A stretch of DNA of 64,000 nucleotides from Victivallis sp. Marseille-Q1083 (GTDB lineage: Bacteria > Verrucomicrobiota > Lentisphaeria > Victivallales > Victivallaceae), in NCBI RefSeq assembly GCF_903645315.1, contig NZ_CAHJXL010000002.1, forward strand, positions 608,934 through 672,933. The letters run 5' to 3'. Positions 54,040 to 63,415 of the stretch are shown in pieces (the first letter of the stretch is position 1; each line of letters starts with the position of its first letter). A model generated the notes under the pieces. The model was not told where the DNA came from. It saw only the letters and a program-made list of their open reading frames with translations, and ran no database searches. Position numbers and translations under genes: made by a program.

Positions 54040-55620
54040 CCTGAATATTGCGTAAATTTTCAAAAACAAAGAGGCAGATTCTCGACTAACGTATTATATT
54101 GTAATATCTTACATCACAATATAACGCCGAGGTCTGCCAATGACAAAATGTAATGTTTCGATTCCGGTCTTTCAAGGTCCGAAAAGCAGAAAAATTGAAT
54201 TCAATTTCGCCGGTGGAGATATCAGCAGTGACGGCGGGTTGCTTTTTGTGAAAGAATTCGACCGCAAACTCGGTTTGACCCGGCGCGCCGGTAACCTGCT
54301 GGATTCTTTTGATCTTCGACAGCCCGGAAAAGTTGAGCATTCCTATCTGAGCATGCTTCGTCAACGAGTTTTTGGTTTGGTTGCCGGCCATGAAGATCTC
54401 AATGACCATCATGAATTGCGAACTGATCCGCTGATTCAAACTGTTGTCGGTCGTGATCGTCAACTCGCCACTCCAAGCACTTTATGTCGATTCGAAAATG
54501 GAATCGATCGTCGTGCTTGCGTAGATTTGAGCCGATTGTTTGTCGAATTCTTTATCGAAAGTTTTTCCACGCCGCCTCGAGAATTGATTCTTGATTTCGA
54601 TGCTACCGATGACCTCACTTACGGGATGCAGGAAAATCGCTTTTTTCATGGCTATTATGACCACTATTGCTTTTTGCCGTTGTATGTTTTCTGCGGGGAT
54701 CAATTGCTTGTGGCTTATTTGCGTCCATCAAAAATTGATGCGGCCAAGCATGCTTGGGCGATTCTCTCGCTACTGGTAAAGCGCTTTCGGCAGAAATGGC
54801 CGAAGGTTAAGATTATTTTCCGGGGAGACAGTGGCTTTTGTCGGCAGAAAATGCTGAACTGGTGTGATAAAAATGAGGTCAAATATATTGTCGGATTGGC
54901 GAAAAATCCACGTTTGCTGGAATTATCAAAAGATCTTCAAGTGAAAGCGGAAGCACTTTACAACGAAACACATGAAAAAGCAAAACTGTTTACTCAGTTC
55001 GAATATGCGGCAGGAACTTGGAAATACCCGCGCCGGGTGATTGCCAAAGCGGAATTCAACTCCCCCGGACCGAATAATCGTTTTATCGTCACCAATCTTG
55101 ATGATGATGGACAATATCTTTATGAAAAAGTCTATTGCGCCCGAGGTGAGATGGAAAACAGGATCAAGGAACAGCAGCTGGATCTTTTCGCTGATCGGAC
55201 GAGCTGCCATGACTTTGCGGCAAATCAATTCCGGCTTCTGCTTTCAAGTTTGGCTTATATTCTCATGGAACGGTTTCGGGCATTGTTGTTGACAGGAACT
55301 CAATTTGCCGAGGCTACCTGCGGCAGCATTCGCTTATACCTGGTGAAAATCGGTGCCATTATTCGGCGGAATACCAGAAAAATTTATGTTGCTCTTTCAA
55401 GTGCTTGTCCAAATCAGGAACTCCTCCGCTTGATCGCTGCGAAAATCATCGCTTGGGAATAAAACCTTGGAGAGCTGTCCCCGGCTCGCCGAACAACAAC
55501 GGGGGAAAGGGGGAATATGCTCAATTTGCAAAAAAACGACAATATCCGACTCTGAAAATAAAAACTTCCGAATCTTCTGAACATTTCTCGACGATTCGAA
55601 AGTTTCATGCAACATTCAGG
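54040..55620 (+). mobile_element. IS1380-type element, copy 1
   Basis: 1581 bases; ends CCTGAATATTGC and, inverted, CCTGAATGTTGC. TTAA is duplicated at 54036-54039 and 55621-55624. It lies in gene E. Confidence 0.92.
54140..55462 (+). CDS. IS1380-family transposase (copy 1)
   Basis: A 440-residue DDE transposase. The catalytic residues fall in LILDFDATDD, IIFRGDSGFCR and the late Glu of GEMENRIKEQQ. The N terminus MTKCNVSIPVFQGPKSRKIEF and the DHHELRTDPL block are typical of the family. It is nearly identical to copy 2 at 58481. Confidence 0.95.
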   Translation: MTKCNVSIPVFQGPKSRKIEFNFAGGDISSDGGLLFVKEFDRKLGLTRRAGNLLDSFDLRQPGKVEHSYLSMLRQRVFGLVAGHEDLNDHHELRTDPLIQTVVGRDRQLATPSTLCRFENGIDRRACVDLSRLFVEFFIESFSTPPRELILDFDATDDLTYGMQENRFFHGYYDHYCFLPLYVFCGDQLLVAYLRPSKIDAAKHAWAILSLLVKRFRQKWPKVKIIFRGDSGFCRQKMLNWCDKNEVKYIVGLAKNPRLLELSKDLQVKAEALYNETHEKAKLFTQFEYAAGTWKYPRRVIAKAEFNSPGPNNRFIVTNLDDDGQYLYEKVYCARGEMENRIKEQQLDLFADRTSCHDFAANQFRLLLSSLAYILMERFRALLLTGTQFAEATCGSIRLYLVKIGAIIRRNTRKIYVALSSACPNQELLRLIAAKIIAWE

Positions 55621-56320
55621 TTAACAGATAGAGGACGGGGAATTGGATTAGTCTCCCCGATACTCTGATCTTCTTCCGAAGTCATATACCAATTTGAATA
55701 TTCCCCAGTTTTCCGGTTACGATAACGCGCCAGATTACCGCCGACAAAGTATCCATGAAAGAGCATATTGAAACAATAAGGCTCTGGGGTATCGCTATTT
55801 TTGGCAATCCAACAGACCTGATCGATCAACTCCCCCGGCTGCCGGTCGGTACTCGAAGGCGAATATAACCGACAACTTTGTTCCGTCCAATTTCGAAACG
55901 CCTTCTCATAACCGTCCTGGGTACAATAAAGCCACAAGACCGTATCATTACCTTTCTCTTCTTCCGGAAAGCCGAAAACCACTACTGCCAGCCCGTTCCC
56001 GGTTATCACCGACGATGCCGGAAATTCGTAGGTGAAGTCGTTTTGATCTACCAGAAGGTAACCGGCCAGATCAACAGGGGCGGAAGAAGTATTTTCCAAT
56101 TCAATTATCACCGGACGTTCTCCTCGCGGAAAGAAGACAACTTCGCTCAGATGAATATCACCCGCTGAGGCATAAAAAATCGTCGGCAACCAAATAGCGG
56201 TCAGCAATTTTACGAAGAACGGCTGTCTTATTATCATATTTCTCCCTTTCCCGGCATGATCTGCCGCCCGGGAATTCCCCGAACGGCTAAGACAATGAAT
56301 TATCGATTGTTTTTTATATA

Positions 56321-57052
56321 TTATATTTCACAGAAGTCTGGTTTTTTAGTATTTGAAAGGCTGAAAATTATTCCGGGACGGCTTTTTAAAGGAACAGGCA
56401 GATTGACCCTGAAGAGTTGCGGATCGCTCCAGCGGCCTTCTCGGCCGGGTGAAATTTCACGCACCCGGTAATAGTATTTCCCATTCGGCACCTCGGGATA
56501 CCAAAGCCTCTTTTGAGTAATTTTTTCTGCCTCCCAAGCAGAAAAATCCCGAGCTTTACTGAGCTGATATTGAAATTCGCCGGCCGGCTTCAATAAACCA
56601 AAGACAAGGATAGAGACTCGCCAGGCGCCTGCAGATTCGTCAAACTGACGCAGAACAATCAGATTCTTATTCAGAGTCCGTTTGCGCCCTTTCTGATAAA
56701 TGCGATGTCCCCACTGGACATAAGCCTCCAATGTTGCCGACGAACGCCCGGCGGCGGAATACAGGGCGCACTCCTCCAGAAAACGATCGGACAGCATCCC
56801 GGACGGCAACTCCAGGGGCAGCACTTCGCCGCCCGCCAGCATAACCCCGTCCGGAATGACCAGGGAGTGACCGCGGCCATCCCAAAGACTCCAGCCGGAA
56901 AGAGCCTGCTCCGTTTGGCCGAGGTTCTGAAATTCTACTTTTGCGGTTTCTCCTTTGACAAACGGAGCGATCGACAGTTCTCTGAAACGGATTTCCGCAG
57001 CAGGCAACCAGCAAACGGCAAACATCAATAAAATACCATAAGTCCACTTCAT
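56321..57052 (-). CDS. lamin-tail-domain protein D (B-type), intact
   Basis: This 243-residue exported protein has a signal peptide ending WLPAAE and a lamin-tail domain (IRFRELSIAPFVKGETAKVEF, LSGWSLWDGRGH, GGEVLPLELPSG). It also has ECALYS, YVQWGHRIYQKGRKR, and a shorter second half ending in a strand pattern GKYYYRVREISPGREGRWSD. It closely resembles gene B but lacks about 50 residues between the two halves. The function is unknown; lamin-tail domains in bacteria occur on exported, surface or enzyme-linked proteins. It starts 4 bases after the stop of gene C. Confidence 0.85.
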   Translation of the reverse strand: MKWTYGILLMFAVCWLPAAEIRFRELSIAPFVKGETAKVEFQNLGQTEQALSGWSLWDGRGHSLVIPDGVMLAGGEVLPLELPSGMLSDRFLEECALYSAAGRSSATLEAYVQWGHRIYQKGRKRTLNKNLIVLRQFDESAGAWRVSILVFGLLKPAGEFQYQLSKARDFSAWEAEKITQKRLWYPEVPNGKYYYRVREISPGREGRWSDPQLFRVNLPVPLKSRPGIIFSLSNTKKPDFCEI

Positions 57053-57082
57053 GACTTCACTCTTTCTTTGATAAGTCTTCTA

Positions 57083-58295
57083 CTGTCCAGTCAAATTTGA
57101 AAAGATAAAATTATGTGTTATCTTAATCTCCAATGGATTTAACAATGGAGGTTGGATATGGCAGATGCAAAATATCGGTTTTGTTTAACGAACGATGAAA
57201 AGCAGGAACTGAATCAGATGGTGTCGAGCGGAAAGCGCAATGCCCGGCAGGTATTGGATGCCTTGATATTGCTGAATTGTGATGAATCCGAGGGCAAGAA
57301 ACAATCCGATGAAATTGTCGGAGGTTTCTTGAAGGTCGGTAAATTGCGTGTTCATCGAGTTCGTAAGCGTTTCTTTGAAAACGGAATGGGAGGAGTGTTC
57401 AATCTGCCGCATGGCGGAGGACGTACCAAGCATACAGACGGTGATTTTGAAGCACATTTGATAGCCTTGAGTTGCGGAGAACCGCCAGCGGGACACTCGC
57501 AGTGGAGCTTGCGCTTGCTTGCTGATAAAATGGTGGAGCTGGAATATGTTGAATCTGTATCGCATGAAACAGTGCGGCAGGTTCTTAAAAAAACGAACTC
57601 AAGCCTTGGCAAAAAGAGCAATGGGTAATTCCGCCGCAGAAAAATGCGGCATTTGTTGCAGATATGGAACGAGTGCTTGATATTTACAAGCGGCCTTATG
57701 ACGAAAAATTCCCAGTCGTTTGTTATGATGAGATGCCTCGCCAGTTGCTTGAGGAAGTGCGAGAAATACAGCCTATGCGTCCAGGGCAGTCTAAACGAGT
57801 GGACTATGAGTATCGCCGCATGGGAACATGTAATGTCTTGTTGGCAAGCGAACCGTTGCGCGGGTGGAGAATGGCAGATGTGACACAGACAAAAACAGCA
57901 AAGGATTGGGCGATATTTACTGAGAAAATAGCTTTGGCCTATCCGAATGCAGAGAAGATTATTTTAATTGAAGATAACCTCAACACACATAAACCGGCAT
58001 CATGGTACGAAACGTTTCCACCAGAAAAAGCCAAGGCTTTAATGGATAAATTCGAGCTTGTTTACACGCCAAAACATGGTTCGTGGCTCAATATGGCGGA
58101 AATTGAACTCAATGTAGTATCGGCACAATGTCTGAAAAAGAGAATCGCCTCCATAGAAGAAATGAGAAGCATGGTGAATACATGGGAGAAAGAGCGAAAC
58201 CAGAAAACAAAAACCATCAATTGGCAGTTTTCAACAACGGATGCACGAGTAAAGTTGCATCGACTATATCCATCTTTTCAAATTTGACTGGACAC
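57083..58295 (+). mobile_element. second IS630-type element (different from copies 1 and 2)
   Basis: 1213 bases; ends match at 23 of 24 positions (TGTCCAGTCAAATTTG core). TA is duplicated at 57081-57082 and 58296-58297. It interrupts the last codons of gene C. Confidence 0.88.
57152..58287 (+). CDS. IS630-type transposase, two frames
   Basis: The first frame (57152-57628) has the helix-turn-helix region (VGGFLKVGKLRVHRVRKRF). The second frame (to 58287) has the DDE part: VVCYDEMPRQL, IILIEDNLNTHKP, and KHGSWLNMAEIELN. The switch falls on seven A at 57587-57593: one extra A, or a -1 slip, gives LKKNELKPWQKEQW. This could be programmed frameshifting or an inactivating deletion. Confidence 0.85.
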
Positions 58296-58322
58296 TACTT
58301 CATAATCAACATAATATACTAA

Positions 58323-59903
58323 CCTGAATGTTGCATGAAACTTTCGAATCGTCGAGAAATGTTCAGAAGATTCGGAAGTTTTTATTTTCAGAGTCGGATA
58401 TTGTCGTTTTTTTGCAAATTGAGCATATTCCCCCTTTCCCCCGTTGTTGTTCGGCGAGCCGGGGACAGCTCTCCAAGGTTTTATTCCCAAGCGATGATTT
58501 TCGCAGCGATCAAGCGGAGGAGTTCCTGATTTGGACAAGCACTTGAAAGAGCAACATAAATTTTTCTGGTATTCCGCCGAATAATGGCACCGATTTTCAC
58601 CAGGTATAAGCGAATGCTGCCGCAGGTAGCCTCGGCAAATTGAGTTCCTGTCAACAACAATGCCCGAAACCGTTCCATGAGAATATAAGCCAAACTTGAA
58701 AGCAGAAGCCGGAATTGATTTGCCGCAAAGTCATGGCAGCTCGTCCGATCAGCGAAAAGATCCAGCTGCTGTTCCTTGATCCTGTTTTCCATCTCACCTC
58801 GGGCGCAATAGACTTTTTCATAAAGATATTGTCCATCATCATCAAGATTGGTGACGATAAAACGATTATTCGGTCCGGGGGAGTTGAATTCCGCTTTGGC
58901 AATCACCCGGCGCGGGTATTTCCAAGTTCCTGCCGCATATTCGAACTGAGTAAACAGTTTTGCTTTTTCATGTGTTTCGTTGTAAAGTGCTTCCGCTTTC
59001 ACTTGAAGATCTTTTGATAATTCCAGCAAACGTGGATTTTTCGCCAATCCGACAATATATTTGACCTCATTTTTATCACACCAGTTCAGCATTTTCTGCC
59101 GGCAAAAGCCACTGTCTCCCCGGAAAATAATCTTAACCTTCGGCCATTTCTGCCGAAAGCGCTTTACCAGTAGCGAGAGAATCGCCCAAGCATGCTTGGC
59201 CGCATCAATTTTTGATGGACGCAAATAAGCCACAAGCAATTGATCCCCGCAGAAAACATACAACGGCAAAAAGCAATAGTGGTCATAATAGCCATGAAAA
59301 AAGCGATTTTCCTGCATCCCGTAAGTGAGGTCATCGGTAGCATCGAAATCAAGAATCAATTCTCGAGGCGGCGTGGAGAAACTTTCGATAAAGAATTCGA
59401 CAAACAATCGGCTCAAATCTACGCAAGCACGACGATCGATTCCATTTTCGAATCGACATAAAGTGCTTGGAGTGGCGAGTTGACGATCACGACCGGCAAC
59501 AGTTTGAATCAGCGGATCAGTTCGCAATTCATGATGGTCATTGAGATCTTCATGGCCGGCAACCAAACCAAAAACTCGTTGACGAAGCATGCTCAGATAG
59601 GAATGTTCAACTTTTCCGGGCTGTCGAATATCAAAAGAATCCAGCAGTTTACCGGCGCGCCGGGTCAAACCGAGTTTGCGGTCGAATTCTTTCACGAAAA
59701 GCAACCCGCCGTCACTGCTGATATCTCCACCGGCGAAATTGAATTCAATTTTTCTGCTTTTCGGACCTTGAAAGAACGGAATCGAAACGTTACATTTTGT
59801 CATTGGCAGACCTCGGCGTTATATTGTCACGTAAAATATTACAATATAATATATTAGTCGAGAATCTGCCTCTTTGTTTTTGAAAATTTACGCAATATTC
59901 AGG
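58323..59903 (-). mobile_element. IS1380-type element, copy 2
   Basis: 1581 bases, opposite orientation to copy 1, with CTAA duplicated at 58319-58322 and 59904-59907. It interrupts gene C, 27 bases from the second IS630-type element. Confidence 0.92.
58481..59803 (-). CDS. IS1380-family transposase (copy 2)
   Basis: A 440-residue transposase with the same catalytic blocks as copy 1. It differs at a few positions near the N terminus (SIPFFQ, AGKLLDSFDIRQ, TVAGRD). Confidence 0.95.
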   Translation of the reverse strand: MTKCNVSIPFFQGPKSRKIEFNFAGGDISSDGGLLFVKEFDRKLGLTRRAGKLLDSFDIRQPGKVEHSYLSMLRQRVFGLVAGHEDLNDHHELRTDPLIQTVAGRDRQLATPSTLCRFENGIDRRACVDLSRLFVEFFIESFSTPPRELILDFDATDDLTYGMQENRFFHGYYDHYCFLPLYVFCGDQLLVAYLRPSKIDAAKHAWAILSLLVKRFRQKWPKVKIIFRGDSGFCRQKMLNWCDKNEVKYIVGLAKNPRLLELSKDLQVKAEALYNETHEKAKLFTQFEYAAGTWKYPRRVIAKAEFNSPGPNNRFIVTNLDDDGQYLYEKVYCARGEMENRIKEQQLDLFADRTSCHDFAANQFRLLLSSLAYILMERFRALLLTGTQFAEATCGSIRLYLVKIGAIIRRNTRKIYVALSSACPNQELLRLIAAKIIAWE

Positions 59904-60769
59904 CTAAAGCAGAAGATTGATTTTGTACTGCCCATTTCCCCACTTGCGTTCCATGCTCCCAGCGTACCCGGACATAGAAAAAACCATTCCCAACTTCCAC
60001 ACTCCCTTGAGGCTCCTCAGTCACACATTTGGCCGGCTATCGTCTGGAACTTCAGATCCTGACTGACCTGTAGACGGTAACAACCATCTTGCCCCAGCCA
60101 TCCCGTCCAACGAAAACTCAAACGATAACGTTCTTTGCGGATTTCTTCTTCATCACTTGTTTGATACTGACCATTCCCCATACCTCTTAAAAGACTCGGA
60201 GTCGGCCGTGGACATTTCCCCATTGCAGAAAATCAATCAGTGAATCAGGCATCTTAGCTGTCGAACGAAACAACGCACACTCTTCCCAACCACACTTCTG
60301 CAGAAAGTCATCCCGCCACGGTTCAGTGCAGAAAAGCCAAATGGCTTCCTCATTCATTGGGAAATCGACTTCTTCCGACTCCCCCATCACCACCACGACG
60401 AGGCCGCCGGGCGAAACTTTCGTCTCATCCGGAAAGGTATAAGTCAAACCCTCTGAATCGGTCAGACAATAGCCGCCGATATTCAATTCTACTGGCGCAC
60501 AATTTTCCAGTTCCACCATGATCGGCTGATCCTGAGAATATTGATTACAATTCAACTCACTCAATTGCAGATCCGGAATCTCAACATGCCTTCCAAACAC
60601 CCAACCGCAAAAAAAAAATAGAATTAACAAACAATAGTTATGTTTCTTCATTTGTTTCTCATTTCCTATCGCTCAGCCTTTTTCGCCCAATATTCAAAAG
60701 ACACATTAAAATTTCATGAGCTATCCGCGACGGCACCATACCCGAAGACCATAAACTTATTGTTGCATA

Positions 60770-61666
60770 TTAATCAACCGTTCCGCTTTTTGCAAGTGTA
60801 TTTACAAAAAAACCTTTGGTGTCAGTCCAGGCGCCTTCCTTATCCGAAGAAATCTTTCGAACGCGTAAATAGTATTTCCCATCGACTAAATTTAATTGCC
60901 AGCCATGTTGGTCCGAACGGATTTCTTTAATTAGATCAGAAAATTCTTCATTTCTGCTAATTTGGATATGATATATTCCTTGCGTATTCAAAAGACCATA
61001 CACCTTAATCAGCACTTCAGGAACTCCAGAAGCTCCATTATAGTAACAGCTTACTTCCAATTGCGGAAGCGGCAAGTCATTTTTTCGCCCCAAACTGGTT
61101 TCATCGGGCTGGCAAAGAAACCATTGGTTAAAATCTTCCACAACTATATCACCAGCCGTTACACGGTCTCGATTGCCATCCCATAAAACTTCAATACTTC
61201 GTCCCTTCTTTTCCTCATAGGTAAAAACTGTAAATACCAACAATCGTTCCTGCCAGATTCCTTTGTCCACAGCTAACTTTTTATTCAGACTCTGCTGCCG
61301 GCCCTTTTGATAAATACGATGACCCCATTGTACATAATCTTCCAACGTTGTCAAGGAGCGCTCCGTACCTGAATACAACGCACATTCCGCCAAAAGGCGA
61401 TCCGATAACGCTCCAACCGGCATTTCAAAAGCCAATACTTCTCCGCTTTCCAATACGATTCCGTCTGGAATCGTTAAATAATGTCCTTCACCATCCCAGA
61501 TACTCCAGCCGGAAAGGTCCTGTGCTGTTTCTCCAATATTCTGTAACTCAACTTCAGCCGTCTCCCCTTCGGCGAAGGGACCTATGGTAATTTCACTGAA
61601 ACGAACGTCTGCGCCATTCAGCCAATAAGTAACAAATATCAAGAAAATATTATAAAGACATTTCAT
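60770..61666 (-). CDS. lamin-tail-domain protein B (B-type), intact
   Basis: This 298-residue exported protein has a signal peptide (MKCLYNIFLIFVTYWLNGA) and a lamin-tail domain (VRFSEITIGPFAEGETAEVEL, LSGWSIWDGEGHYL, GEVLAFEMPVG). ECALYSGTERS and YVQWGHRIYQKGRQQ follow, then WFLCQPDETSLGRKN. The C-terminal strand domain contains GKYYLRVRKISSDKEGAWTD. It begins four bases after the stop of gene A. An in-frame ATG 51 codons upstream lies inside gene A and is rejected. No enzyme motif is visible. Confidence 0.88.
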   Translation of the reverse strand: MKCLYNIFLIFVTYWLNGADVRFSEITIGPFAEGETAEVELQNIGETAQDLSGWSIWDGEGHYLTIPDGIVLESGEVLAFEMPVGALSDRLLAECALYSGTERSLTTLEDYVQWGHRIYQKGRQQSLNKKLAVDKGIWQERLLVFTVFTYEEKKGRSIEVLWDGNRDRVTAGDIVVEDFNQWFLCQPDETSLGRKNDLPLPQLEVSCYYNGASGVPEVLIKVYGLLNTQGIYHIQISRNEEFSDLIKEIRSDQHGWQLNLVDGKYYLRVRKISSDKEGAWTDTKGFFVNTLAKSGTVD

Positions 61667-61670
61667 AATT

Positions 61671-62681
61671 TCATTCTTTCTCCGATAAATCTTCCACAAA
61701 ACGACTGGAATAATATCCCAATACCATATATTCGTGCTCAACAGCCCATTTGCCAATTTGTTCACCGTTTTCCCAGCGCACCCTGGCATAGAAAATACCA
61801 TTCCCGACTTCCACTTCACAATGAGGCTCTTTTACCACAGTTTCAGCCTCTATCATCTGGAATTTAGGGTCCTGACTGATTTGCAAACGATACTGACCGT
61901 TTTTTCCCAACCACCCACGCCAACAATAACTCAAACGATAGCGTTCCCGTTCAATCTCATCTTCCCTCGCCGTTTGATACTGCCCCCCGACACCGCTCAA
62001 TAAAACTGGAGTCGGCCAGGAATTTTTAACTCCCAAACTGCAATCTTCCGGAGACAAACCAAACCACCTTGCGTAATTTCCTTCAAACTCTTCCCCGGGT
62101 AAGGTTGCCAAGGTATCTTCGTATGAAATCCCTTGATCACCATCCAAAATGCAAAATGTACATAAAAAATATCCATCATGATGTGCATCTTTCCATGCTT
62201 TTGCCGCAGCAGAAATTGTCACAGGTGCAAATAAGCGATGTCCCCATTGAACAAAATCAACTAAATCTGCGGCAGTTTTTGTTGTGGAACGATAAAGGGC
62301 ACATTCTTCCCAACCACGATTTTTTAAGAAATTTCCCCGCCACGGCTCATCACAGAAAAGCCAAACAGCATTCTCATTCATTGGACAATCGACATCATCC
62401 GGATCACCCATCACCACCACTATGATGCCATCGGCCGAAACTTTAGTCTGCTCCGGAAAGGTATAAGTCAAGCCTCGGGAATCGACTAGGCAGTAGCCGC
62501 TGATATCCAACGCGCCGGACGCACAATTTTCCAACTCAATCATTACCACATCGTCCGAATTTTCCCGATGGCATCTCAATTCACTCAACTGAAGATCCCC
62601 GTTCGCTATGACTTTTAAAGAAAAAAACATAAAGGAAACAACTATAATAATATAAAACCTACTCCAAAAATCACGTTGCAT
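61671..62681 (-). CDS. lamin-tail-domain protein A (A-type), intact
   Basis: This is a 336-residue exported protein. A hydrophobic signal segment (RFYIIIVVSFMFFSL) precedes the lamin-tail domain (LQLSELRC, MIELENCAS, ISGYCLVDSRGLTYTFP, GIIVVVMGDPDD). WEECALYRS, LVDFVQWGHRLF and WFGLSPEDCSLGVKN follow, then a C-terminal strand domain with GIFYARVRWENGEQIGKWAV. Two adjacent ATGs compete; 62681 is better spaced from GGAAGG. Forty bases upstream begins a degenerate IS1380-type fragment, which may have replaced the native promoter. Confidence 0.88.
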   Translation of the reverse strand: MQRDFWSRFYIIIVVSFMFFSLKVIANGDLQLSELRCHRENSDDVVMIELENCASGALDISGYCLVDSRGLTYTFPEQTKVSADGIIVVVMGDPDDVDCPMNENAVWLFCDEPWRGNFLKNRGWEECALYRSTTKTAADLVDFVQWGHRLFAPVTISAAAKAWKDAHHDGYFLCTFCILDGDQGISYEDTLATLPGEEFEGNYARWFGLSPEDCSLGVKNSWPTPVLLSGVGGQYQTAREDEIERERYRLSYCWRGWLGKNGQYRLQISQDPKFQMIEAETVVKEPHCEVEVGNGIFYARVRWENGEQIGKWAVEHEYMVLGYYSSRFVEDLSEKE

Positions 62682-62723
62682 CATACCTTCCTTTGATAGA
62701 AAATAATCTTTATTCGAAATTAG

Positions 62724-63262
62724 CCTGAATATTGCATAAATTATTCCAGAACAAAGAAGCAGAATATCAATTAATATATTATATTTCAATAACTTAAATT
62801 ACATTATAACGTTAAGGTTTGCCTGTAACAAAATGTAGTGTTCCAAGTTGTAACTTTCAAGGACCGCAAAGCAGAAAAGTAGAATTCAATTTCGATGGCG
62901 ATCCGCTTTTTATAAAAGAATTTGATCGCAAGCTCGGTTTGACCCGTCACGCCGGTAAATTGTTGAATTCTTTTGATGTTCGACAATCCGGAAAAGTCAA
63001 GTACTGTTTTAACATGTTGCGTCAAAGAGTGTTTGCGCTGGTTGCGGGCAATGAAGATCTCAATGACCATCATGAATTACGAAGCGATCCGTTGATTCAG
63101 ACCGTTGTCGGTCGTGACCGGTTACTCGCCACCCCGTGCACTTTGTGTCGATTCGAAAACGGAATGGAACGTCAGGCCTGCATCGAATTGAGCCGGTTAT
63201 TTGTCGAATTCTTCCTTGAGAGCTTTCTTGTGCCGCCTCGTGACAGGAAGATAAGCCTTTAA
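62724..63262 (+). pseudogene. degenerate IS1380-type fragment
   Basis: A third, diverged relative of the IS1380 copies. Its left end CCTGAATATTGCA is present, but the start codon is lost (CCTGTAAC where the others have an ATG). About nine residues are missing after EFNFDG, and the transposase breaks off after VPPRD, before the first catalytic Asp. The right end is missing. Confidence 0.85.
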
Positions 63263-63415
63263 AAAAGTGAAACGATGTTTGTGAATCGTACCTCGTCACC
63301 CACACCTGTCCTAACAATTTTCAAAATGGCGTAATTTTCTGATTACGCCCCCTCATTTTCATCTATTTCACACCAATTCTCAAAAGTAGCCCCCCTTTGT
63401 TGTAAATCTGCTGTC
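63263..63415. other. spacer between IS fragments
   Basis: No gene. It holds the hairpin GGCGTAAT / ATTACGCC at 63328-63349. The end of the IS4-type element should lie here but I cannot fix it without its other end. Confidence 0.5.

Larger units (their letters stand above)
53699..56237 (-). pseudogene. lamin-tail-domain protein E, interrupted by IS1380-type copy 1
   Basis: Gene E is A-type in the array. Without the IS and one TTAA the frame is a continuous 317 residues; the junction reads RPLSVNSFKGQSV. It has a signal peptide (ending YASAG), a lamin-tail domain (IHLSEVVFF, IIELENTSS, LAGYLLVDQNDFTYEFP, GLAVVVFG), then LIDQVCWIAKN in the place of the usual QWGH. The C-terminal strand pattern CFYWRVRYENASGVSEWSK resembles the other members. 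It lacks the ECALY motif (SCRLYS instead). It begins 83 bases after gene D and overlaps gene F by four bases. Confidence 0.83.
57057..60651 (-). pseudogene. lamin-tail-domain protein C, decayed and hit by two different ISs
   Basis: Gene C is A-type and most like gene A. The first 154 residues are intact (signal peptide, LSELNC, VELENCA, IGGYCLTDSEGLTYTFP, WEECALFRS, FLQWG). An internal deletion then joins QWG to RPTPSLL in another frame. A second frame change follows near DLKFQTIAG and returns to the first frame for SVEVGNGFFYVRVRWEHG. Removing the IS1380 copy (58323-59903) and the IS630-type element (57083-58295) with one target duplication each restores the C terminus QNQSSALVYYVDYEVEDL, ending SKKE like gene A's SEKE. 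Confidence 0.83.
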
